Made by a program: the position numbers and the translations under genes. The notes under the pieces are model-generated. The model worked only from the letters and a program-made list of their open reading frames with translations, did not search any database and was not told where the DNA came from. A DNA stretch of 19,670 nucleotides from an uncultured Ruminococcus sp. (GTDB lineage: Bacteria; Bacillota; Clostridia; Oscillospirales; CAG-272): positions 1-19,670 of the forward strand of contig URUL01000029.1 of the NCBI GenBank assembly GCA_900551005.1. Direction: 5' to 3'. Of this stretch, positions 8,393 to 13,747 are shown in pieces (positions within the stretch are counted from its first letter, which is position 1; every line of letters begins with the position of its first letter).

Positions 8393-8539
8393 GCTGACCT
8401 GTCCGCCCTTTTCGGCTTCTTCATACGTCCTGCCGTACACGGAGCCGTAAATGATCGAGCCGTCCGAATTTCTGCCTTTCCGATATCTTGCCTGCCGGCG
8501 TCCGTCTGTATGTTCGCAGATGCGCGAACCGTCTTTCAC
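8393..8539 (-). pseudogene. Tyrosine integrase, N-terminal stub
   Basis: A GTG at 8539 with GGAGG six bases upstream opens a frame reading SRICEHTDGRRQARYRKG, then DGSIIYGSVYGRTYEEAEK. This is the arm-type DNA-binding domain at the start of Tn916-like tyrosine integrases (pattern DGRWEARY-KG-DxxGKxxYGSVYGKTYEEA). The similarity stops after about 48 residues and runs in frame into the short peptide ORF. The SAM-like and catalytic domains are absent, so it cannot recombine DNA. The frame is open 5' of the GTG to 8653, but that part crosses the promoter. It is evidence of an older mobile element at this spot, possibly the one that brought or broke the peptide/nucleotidyltransferase cassette. Confidence 0.65.
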
Positions 8540-8643
8540 AGCCTGCCTCCGACCAAAAATAAAGAGCAAGTGTGTAGTGAAGTACAGAACTTTATGATAC
8601 GAAAAATAATGCTGAAATTCACACTTATTACCAGTATATTTAT

Positions 8644-8672
8644 ATAATATCATGGAAAGGCGCTTTCGTCAA
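8644..8672 (-). promoter_or_regulatory. Promoter of the integrase stub / peptide / nucleotidyltransferase unit
   Basis: On the minus strand TTGACG (8667-8672) and TATTAT (8644-8649) are spaced 17 bases apart. The transcript would have a leader of about 100 bases before the integrase stub start at 8539. Confidence 0.7.
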
Positions 8673-8905
8673 GCAGCATACAAAGCTAAGATCTGTTTGA
8701 ATTAAGAAAATTATGAATTTATTTGCCGCTTTTTCTTTCAGAAGAATTTATAATATTCCGGTTTCAGATCTTTGAGGATTTTGGCGAAAAAGTCCGACCG
8801 GTAAAATGATTCGTTGTCCAATTATCGTCAGAAAAGCGGAGCAAAGCAGTGCAAGGAAAAATGCTGTTTTCCATTTATTTTTTCTTGTTTTCAGATAGAG
8901 AAATG
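8673..8905 (+). other. Gene-free interval
   Basis: The 450 bases from 8540 to 8989 contain no convincing gene: the 81-residue minus frame here crosses the terminator hairpin and has no family signal. Only the promoter at 8644-8672 and the terminator at 8906-8945 stand out. Confidence 0.5.
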
Positions 8906-8945
8906 CCCTCGAAAACGTAATGTTTTCGAGGGTTTTCGTGTTTTG
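8906..8945. terminator. Terminator hairpin downstream of the 471-residue gene
   Basis: CCCTCGAAAAC and GTTTTCGAGGG form a perfect 11-pair stem around GTAAT. On the plus strand TTTTCGTGTTTT follows, so the T-tract is better in that direction, although the only nearby gene that could use it (stop at 8990) is on the minus strand. The tail is the same word that follows the left-end hairpin of the repeat array at 10501 on its minus strand. Confidence 0.65.
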
Positions 8946-8989
8946 CGTTGTTATGGAAGGGGAAATGTTCGCGCAAAACCGCCCTTGAG

Positions 8990-10405
8990 TCAAAAAGCCT
9001 CAAAGCAATACAGATTGCCGTAACTCCAATTATATTCCGTTGCTCTATGACGGTCAAACGTCAAGTGAAAAACGCGCGTGCGTGTTCCCATAGACAAAAA
9101 TACCAGGCTGCCCCATCCGCGGAAGCCACCGTCGTCACGGTCAAAGGTCAGCGCGTAATGACGACTCATGTCGGGAAGCTCATACACACGATAGTCGGCA
9201 CGCCGCTTAAAACTGTTGCCACATACAAAATACAGACCGTCCCGGCTATGGATAAGTGATCCGCCGGTCTCATCGCCGTCCTCTGCTCTCGCGACGAATC
9301 TGTCGCAGGAGAATGGATCATTTCCTTCAAATATGTGGTAGGCATAGTGTTTACTCGAATCAAGCCTACAAATCGACATCACCCAAAGATTTCTTGCCTC
9401 GTCATATATTATATCCGGATCCTCGTCACCCGCAAAGCCGACGAAGGCGCAGCGGTCATCATTTTCTTTTGCTTCAGGCATCAATGTGATATCGGCTATG
9501 TTAACTCCAAACCGCAGATCTCCTTTGCATTGGCAATGCCCGAGCACATGACCGTGAGAAAAAGAACAGACCCAAAGCAACCACCGCTCTTTTTTGCGTT
9601 CGTATTTAAGGCAGGTCGCTATATCGTTCGTAACGGCTCCATCTCCGCAGTTAAAGAAAATGGCCCCTACAAGAGAAAATTCACAGGTACCGGGAACCCA
9701 CGAGATTACCCCTTGATAGCTTCCTTTTTGCATTCTAAAGCTTAAGGTGAAAAATATTTTGCCATCTTCAAAAATAACATCTCCGTTTTCGTAACAAACC
9801 GGTCGGATATCTGCCTGAGACATACCGCTGTCCATAAAAGAATCGACCGAAACGACTTCGGCAGAACCATCGCAGATCAGCGATACTTCTGATTTTCTGA
9901 AGTTATCTTCAAAATAAATGTCAGAAAGAGCTTCCGCGCAAAATTCGCAAATGAATTCCGGCTTTTCTTTTGCAGTCGTATATACTTCAAAGAAATTGCG
10001 TCTTGCGGTGATAAGCAACTTCATACCGGGTATAAATTCAGCCGGAACAATCTGTTCGGTATCTCCGAAACAAACCGAAAGACCTCCGTTTTCGTTTTTC
10101 AGAAGAATGGAAACATTCCCCAAAGGAGTACGAAAACCAAAGCCGCAGGCGCCTTCAAGCGAAGCAAGCGTGATCTCGTAACTTGCATATGGGAAAAACG
10201 CACAGAAATAGCGCTCCGTACCCAACGCGAAATAGCGTCCTCCGGATATGTGCTCTTCTCCCGCCTTCAAAAGCGGATATGGATCGCCGCCCACACCTGA
10301 AACAAAATCCTTGTCAAAAGACATCCGTGCCAAACTCAAGCGCAAGGACTTGCAGAAATTTACGGAAAAAAGTCTATGAAATTCATATTCCCAAGGTTTC
10401 TTCAT
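8990..10405 (-). CDS. Protein of unrecognised family, possibly a beta-propeller glycosidase
   Basis: The 471-residue product has no signal peptide or membrane segment. Residues about 30-195 look like a beta-rich, laminin-G-like region; from about 200 there are repeated strand-turn-aspartate units suggesting a five-bladed propeller, such as DEDPDIIYD near 327-335, DGDETGGSLIHSRDG at 376-390 and YNWSYGNLYCFEAF at the end. D331 and E379 are plausible catalytic acids by analogy with GH43/GH32-type folds, but I cannot assign a family. Its ATG has GGAGA six bases upstream. It has its own perfect consensus promoter and a terminator, and sits between a nucleotidyltransferase and an amylase-family gene. 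An intracellular role on oligosaccharides is a guess from context. Confidence 0.7.
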   Translation of the reverse strand: MKKPWEYEFHRLFSVNFCKSLRLSLARMSFDKDFVSGVGGDPYPLLKAGEEHISGGRYFALGTERYFCAFFPYASYEITLASLEGACGFGFRTPLGNVSILLKNENGGLSVCFGDTEQIVPAEFIPGMKLLITARRNFFEVYTTAKEKPEFICEFCAEALSDIYFEDNFRKSEVSLICDGSAEVVSVDSFMDSGMSQADIRPVCYENGDVIFEDGKIFFTLSFRMQKGSYQGVISWVPGTCEFSLVGAIFFNCGDGAVTNDIATCLKYERKKERWLLWVCSFSHGHVLGHCQCKGDLRFGVNIADITLMPEAKENDDRCAFVGFAGDEDPDIIYDEARNLWVMSICRLDSSKHYAYHIFEGNDPFSCDRFVARAEDGDETGGSLIHSRDGLYFVCGNSFKRRADYRVYELPDMSRHYALTFDRDDGGFRGWGSLVFLSMGTRTRVFHLTFDRHRATEYNWSYGNLYCFEAF

Positions 10406-10438
10406 ATTAATCTCCTACCATGCCAATTAATGTTATTT

Positions 10439-10467
10439 ATTATAGCATATCGATCTCTGCTTGTCAA
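10439..10467 (-). promoter_or_regulatory. Perfect consensus promoter of the 471-residue gene
   Basis: On the minus strand TTGACA (10462-10467), 17 bases, TATAAT (10439-10444). Both hexamers are exact consensus, so basal strength should be high; control by a repressor at the overlapping palindrome is plausible. Confidence 0.88.
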
Positions 10468-10470
10468 GCA
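10458..10470. promoter_or_regulatory. Palindrome over the -35 box
   Basis: TGCTTGTCAAGCA is a 13-base inverted repeat with six-base arms, covering the -35 hexamer of the preceding promoter. It has the size and place of a repressor operator. Confidence 0.4.
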
Positions 10471-10561
10471 AAGATGCGGAAATGTCGCAGGTTCGAGACT
10501 AACCGATTCACAAAAAAGTACAATGGTGAAAAAAAGGGGGTTTACCCCTAAAAACACGAAA

Positions 10562-10582
10562 AGTCCTTGAAAATCAAGGACT
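10562..10582 (-). terminator. Hairpin with minus-strand T-tract
   Basis: AGTCCTTG/CAAGGACT is an eight-pair stem; on the minus strand TTTTCGTGTTTTT follows. It marks the left end of repeat array A, and no gene immediately upstream needs it. Confidence 0.5.
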
Positions 10583-10720
10583 CTGTCTTTTTATCTAAAA
10601 AATGAAGATTTGCGAAGCAAATCAATCTTTACTTCTTCACTATTCACTATTACTTACTACCTAAAATTCCGTACACGCCGAATTTAGTGAAAAGTGAAGA
10701 GTGAAGAGGTAATAAGTAAA

Positions 10721-10752
10721 AATTCCGCACACTCGCGTGTACGGAATTTTTT
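10721..10752 (+). terminator. Terminator-like hairpin inside array A
   Basis: AATTCCGCACAC pairs with GTGTACGGAATT (one mismatch) around TCGC, followed by a T-run to 10752. There is no plus-strand gene upstream, so it is probably part of the repeat rather than a gene terminator. Confidence 0.5.
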
Positions 10753-10966
10753 GTGCTCGTAGGACGGAATTGCAACTCGTACAAAAGCATTTTAGTGATA
10801 TGCTGACTTCGTCAGCGTGATATTTTTGCTTGCGCAAAAGTGATATTGCTCCCTGCGGTTGCAGTTATATTCTATTCGCCGCCCAAACTCGCGCAGCGAA
10901 TATCACTCGGCGCAAGCCGAATACCACTGCGTAGCAATATCACTCGCCGGGAGGCGAATAGAACTG

Positions 10967-10998
10967 AAAAAAGCACTTGCGACCGCAAGTGCTTTTTT
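10967..10998. terminator. Bidirectional terminator, right end of array A
   Basis: AAAAAAGCACTTGC and GCAAGTGCTTTTTT form a perfect 14-pair stem around GACC, with T-runs in both directions. On the minus strand it lies 35 bases after the GH13 stop codon and should end that transcript. Confidence 0.8.
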
Positions 10999-11032
10999 CT
11001 GTGCTCGTAGCATAAAAATGCAACCGACACAC

Positions 11033-12349
11033 CTACATAAATACTGCATATTCATAAGGGCCTAAACATAGTTTTCCGCTACTCTGCAGATTTTTTCTAT
11101 TGGTCAGCACACATTTTCGTTCTTCGGGAATCGTTATATCAATATCAACTGCGAAGCTCTTCGCATTGCCGATAAACATGATTTCTTCACCGTCTAAAAC
11201 CCGTTTGAAGCAAATTACCTCATTAGGCATTGAGGTCTCCGTCCAAACGGTTTTTCCCAAATACAATATATCCTGTTCCGCCTTTAGCTTGTTAAGAATC
11301 CTGATGACCTCTTGCCGCCTCTTTGATGCGTCGCTATACTTATCATTTCTTTTAGTAACCTCATACCTTCCGGGAAAGAAACGATTGGCGAACATACTGA
11401 GTTCTGCTTCGCACGCAAGCTCGTTCCCTGCATAGACCATCGGTATTCCATCAATCAGATAGTTGATAACCTCAATCTGCTCCATGCCGTTATGACCGCA
11501 TACTGTTTCTGTTCTGCCTAACCAATCGGTAACAGTATCGTGATTATCTATATCCCTTAAAAGCTTACCTCCCTTTGGCAGATCAAGATTTTCGTACAAC
11601 TCCTTGATTTTCGATGCAGAGTCGGTACCGCAAAAGACCTTTCGTACGCATTCGTGCCAAGCGAAGCAATAGCAAGCATCAAACGCGGTTTCCATATAAT
11701 AATATTTCCGTCCCTCATTAATGAGTACGGCATCCGACTTCACACGTGTAATTCTCTTTTTTGCCTCGTTCCAGAAATCAATTGGAATACCGTCCCCCAC
11801 ATCACACCGAAATCCGTCCACATCGATAACGCTGATATAATAAACCATATTACAGTACAAATATTCCCGCAATCCCTCGTTGTTGAAATCAAATTTTGGG
11901 AAATTCCATTCTGTGCACACAAAACTACCATCTTGATTTTGCATAACAAATTCCGGATGACGCTTAATTATATCCGCACTATTGCCAATATGAGCATAAA
12001 CCAAATCAAGCAAGACATACATGCCTGCTTCATGGGCTTTCTTTACGAGCACTCTTAAATCATCCATCGTTCCGTATTCATTATCAATAGAAAAATAATC
12101 GTTCATGCGGTACGGATTTTTGGGGTTATCAGTTTTGGATGCTAATTGTCTTGGACTTCGATTATCCAAGCTTTCATCCGCTTCAAAAATAGGGCAAAGA
12201 TAAAGAATGCGAAATCCCAAGTCCTTGAGAAAAGGAATCTCATCGGTAATAGCTTGAATAGTACCTTCTTTTGAAAATGTTCTGGGATTGATCTGATATA
12301 TAGCACTTTTATTAAACCAATCCGGAGAACAAATAGCTGTTCGTTTCAT
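11033..12349 (-). CDS. GH13 alpha-amylase-family enzyme
   Basis: The start is set at the ATG at 12349, which has GGGAGG six bases upstream; the longer frame runs through the promoter region. The 438-residue protein contains the four GH13 regions: LLDLVYAH (113-120), GFRCDVGD (179-186) with nucleophile D183, LINEG (209-213) with general acid E212, and DNHDT (268-272) with D271. A C-terminal all-beta domain follows from about 370. No signal peptide or starch-binding module is present, so it acts in the cytoplasm, probably on maltodextrins or other alpha-glucosides. The region between the second and third beta strands (YFSIDNEYGT) is usual for the family. It is divergently paired with an AraC regulator and flanked by repeat arrays. 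Subfamily and product specificity cannot be fixed by eye. Confidence 0.92.
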   Translation of the reverse strand: MKRTAICSPDWFNKSAIYQINPRTFSKEGTIQAITDEIPFLKDLGFRILYLCPIFEADESLDNRSPRQLASKTDNPKNPYRMNDYFSIDNEYGTMDDLRVLVKKAHEAGMYVLLDLVYAHIGNSADIIKRHPEFVMQNQDGSFVCTEWNFPKFDFNNEGLREYLYCNMVYYISVIDVDGFRCDVGDGIPIDFWNEAKKRITRVKSDAVLINEGRKYYYMETAFDACYCFAWHECVRKVFCGTDSASKIKELYENLDLPKGGKLLRDIDNHDTVTDWLGRTETVCGHNGMEQIEVINYLIDGIPMVYAGNELACEAELSMFANRFFPGRYEVTKRNDKYSDASKRRQEVIRILNKLKAEQDILYLGKTVWTETSMPNEVICFKRVLDGEEIMFIGNAKSFAVDIDITIPEERKCVLTNRKNLQSSGKLCLGPYEYAVFM

Positions 12350-12360
12350 AAAAAGCCTCC

Positions 12361-12401
12361 CTTTTATATTATACAGCACTCTTTTTATATTATACAGCAC
12401 T
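12361..12401 (-). repeat. Tandem duplication of the -10 region
   Basis: Two adjacent copies of a 20/21-base unit (CTTTTATATTATACAGCACT on the plus strand) each carry TATAAT on the minus strand, at 12368-12373 and 12389-12394. Only the upstream copy has a -35 at the right distance. Confidence 0.85.
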
Positions 12402-12417
12402 ATGCCTACCGTTCCAA
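12389..12417 (-). promoter_or_regulatory. Promoter of the GH13 gene
   Basis: On the minus strand TTGGAA (12412-12417), 17 bases, TATAAT (12389-12394), with TG one base before the -10. The duplicated second -10 lies 21 bases downstream. Confidence 0.7.
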
Positions 12418-12424
12418 CCGAAAA

Positions 12425-12451
12425 TTCGATCTGTTTTTTCCATTTTTCGAT
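12425..12451 (+). promoter_or_regulatory. Candidate AraC-type operator, two direct half-sites
   Basis: TTCGAT occurs at 12425-12430 and 12446-12451, exactly 21 bases apart (two helical turns), each followed within one or two bases by GTTT. The pair lies between the two divergent -35 boxes, as expected for sites of the adjacent AraC protein. Confidence 0.45.
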
Positions 12452-12452
12452 G

Positions 12453-12481
12453 TTTACAAGGAGATTAAAATGTGATATAAT
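12453..12481 (+). promoter_or_regulatory. Promoter of the AraC gene
   Basis: TTTACA (12453-12458), 17 bases, TATAAT (12476-12481). The -10 box ends 21 bases before the GTG start at 12503. The -35 box abuts the second TTCGAT half-site, so autoregulation is plausible. Confidence 0.7.
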
Positions 12482-12502
12482 AACGAAAAAGGAGTTGATC
12501 TT

Positions 12503-13258
12503 GTGTTTGATAATGATAATCTTGTTATAGAAATTATTGACGTTTTGCATTTGTATATGAAAAAAAGCGAATACCATACGCCAAATAGGCCATTCCATAT
12601 ATTATCGAAGCGATTGAGTGGACACGCGAAAATGATATTCAAAAATACCACTTGCAAAATAACCTCTGAAGAGTTGATGTATATTCCTGCCAATAAGGAA
12701 TATCTCAGACAGAGCTACGGCGGTGAAGAAATCATCGCAATTCATTTTAACATTCTGAATAAAAATATATTTTCACCAATTTGTATAAAGATTGACACTT
12801 GCAAATGCGATGAAGTGTTCAAAGAAATATATGAAATTTGGGAAAGCAGAGAAAAGGGATATAAATATAAATGCACCTCTATTTTGTACGATTTTCTCAG
12901 CAGCATTATCGTGCCAAACAGTCCCACACAAAATTATTTAAAAATAGCAAGATCAATACAGTATATTGAGACCAATCTTGACAAAAAGATTTATGTAAAA
13001 GATCTTGCAAAAATGTGCGGATTGTGCGAAAGTCAATACAGAAAGCTCTTTCAGGACGAATTGGGAGTTTCTCCGATCAATTATTTAAACAAGATGAAAA
13101 TCAATTCAGCGTTAATAAAACTCGGGGCAAACAATTATACAATGGCGCAAATATCAGAAATGTGCGGATTCACAGACCAAAAATATTTCAACAAAATATT
13201 CAGAGATGAAACAGGAAAATCTCCTTCTCAGTATAAAAAAGAGATCTACAACTTGTAA
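12503..13258 (+). CDS. AraC-family transcriptional regulator
   Basis: The GTG start at 12503 has AAAGGAG eight bases upstream. The 251-residue protein has an N-terminal cupin-like sensor region (about 25-95) and a C-terminal double HTH domain: the first HTH at about 163-185 (VKDLAKMCGLCESQYRKLF), the second at about 213-235 (MAQISEMCGFTDQKYFNKIF), ending in the family signature DETGKSPSQYKK. The family binds direct-repeat half-sites and usually activates transcription when a sugar is bound. It is divergent from the GH13 gene with 153 bases between, so it very likely controls that gene; the ligand is probably a maltodextrin-type sugar, by inference. It is intact, unlike the remnant at 5430. 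Confidence 0.9.
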   Translation: MFDNDNLVIEIIDVLHLYMKKSEYHTPNRPFHILSKRLSGHAKMIFKNTTCKITSEELMYIPANKEYLRQSYGGEEIIAIHFNILNKNIFSPICIKIDTCKCDEVFKEIYEIWESREKGYKYKCTSILYDFLSSIIVPNSPTQNYLKIARSIQYIETNLDKKIYVKDLAKMCGLCESQYRKLFQDELGVSPINYLNKMKINSALIKLGANNYTMAQISEMCGFTDQKYFNKIFRDETGKSPSQYKKEIYNL

Positions 13259-13282
13259 AGCTGACTTTAGCAATGATCACTG

Positions 13283-13573
13283 AACCGGTTAAAAAGGTAC
13301 AACAGTAAAAAAGGGAGTTTTTCCCCCTAAAAACACGAAAATCCCCCTGAAGTCAAGAGTTTTAAGTATTTTATGAAGCATCGCCTAACGGCGATATGAA
13401 GCACTCGCTACGCTCGCATAATGCGTTTGCTTCGCAAACATGAAGCGAAGCGCATACTAACTTTTCTATGTGGCAAAGCCACGCTTCATAGAGCGAAGCT
13501 CTGCTTCATTTTTCATGCACCGCAAGGTGCGCTTCATTGAAAAAAGCCTAACGCGATTGCGTTAGGCTTTTTT
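13283..13573. repeat. Multi-hairpin repeat array (copy B)
   Basis: This gene-free stretch has the same left end as copy A: AACCGGTT, a GGGAG-TTTTT-CCCCC hairpin and CTAAAAACACGAAAA at 13327-13341. From 13373 it is a chain of short hairpins (ATCGCC/GGCGAT, GTTTGC/GCAAAC, GGC/GCC, GAGC/GCTC, ACC/GGT) separated by ATGAAGC on the left half and GCTTCAT on the right half. It ends in a terminator-like hairpin followed by TTTTTTCTG, as copy A does. The spacer word differs from copy A (GTGATAT), so the architecture is conserved but the sequence is not. It directly abuts the tRNA-Asn fragment. Confidence 0.78.
13540..13573. terminator. Bidirectional terminator, right end of array B
   Basis: AAAAAAGCCTAACGC and GCGTTAGGCTTTTTT form a perfect 15-pair stem around GATT. 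On the plus strand it could stop AraC readthrough; on the minus strand it would stop a tRNA-Asn or element transcript. Confidence 0.8.
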
Positions 13574-13574
13574 C

Positions 13575-13630
13575 TGGCGCCCTTTGTAGGACTTGAACCT
13601 ACGACCCCCTGATTAACAGTCAGATGCTCT
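13575..13630 (-). tRNA. tRNA-Asn(GTT), 3' 56 nt only; candidate attL site
   Basis: Read on the minus strand, the sequence contains the end of the D arm (AGAGC), an anticodon arm with loop CTGTTAA (anticodon GTT, Asn), a T arm GTAGG-TTCAAGT-CCTAC, the acceptor strand AAAGGGC, a G discriminator and an encoded CCA. The first 20 or so nucleotides are replaced by unrelated sequence, in which TCCCTTG can pair only partly with the acceptor strand and no normal D arm forms. The gene is therefore a fragment. Its broken side faces the serine recombinase gene, so this is the expected left attachment site of the integrated element; the intact copy or the 5' half should lie at the element's far end, outside the window. 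Confidence 0.82.
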
Positions 13631-13678
13631 CGCAAGCGAAGCATTGTACAAGGGAATAATAACCGATTGACTGTTAAT
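13612..13678. repeat. Inverted repeat across the att junction
   Basis: ATTAACAGTCA (13612-13622, in the tRNA anticodon arm) recurs as TGACTGTTAAT (13668-13678) inside the element, 11 bases perfect with 45 between. It may be part of the recombinase binding site. The rest of 13631-13747 has no gene. Confidence 0.5.
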
Positions 13679-13747
13679 AGGAATTAAGGTAGTCCTATAC
13701 GCATATTCATCCATAGCAGTCAGTCGGTATGTAAAGACCACCACAGG

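Larger units (their letters stand above)
10501..11027. repeat. Composite multi-hairpin repeat array (copy A)
   Basis: This 527-base gene-free stretch is almost entirely hairpins. The left end (10501-10562) carries AACCGATT, a GGGGG-TTTA-CCCC hairpin and CTAAAAACACGAAAA, shared with copy B. Then come AGTCCTTG/CAAGGACT (10562-10582), ATTTGC/GCAAAT (10609-10623), a long imperfect inverted repeat built on TTCACT/AGTGAA words (10628-10720), and a terminator-like hairpin at 10721-10752. A second block (10795-10960) is a chain of short hairpins separated by GTGATAT on its left half and ATATCAC on its right half. It ends in the terminator at 10967-10998. GTGCTCGTAG, eight bases, TGCAAC occurs after both terminators (10753 and 11001), suggesting two elements in tandem. 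Confidence 0.8.

Noticed and set aside
8748..8993. 81-residue minus frame
   Set aside because: It spans the terminator hairpin at 8906-8945 and overlaps the stop of the 471-residue gene.
10795..10960. CRISPR array
   Set aside because: The repeated words are seven bases, the intervals are palindromic and short, and no cas gene is near.
12350..12598. N-terminal extension of the GH13 protein
   Set aside because: It passes through both divergent promoters; GH13 similarity begins at the internal ATG with GGGAGG.
13575..13660. Complete tRNA-Asn using the following bases as the 5' half
   Set aside because: The acceptor 5' strand pairs only partly and the D arm has the wrong length and stem, so the gene is a fragment.
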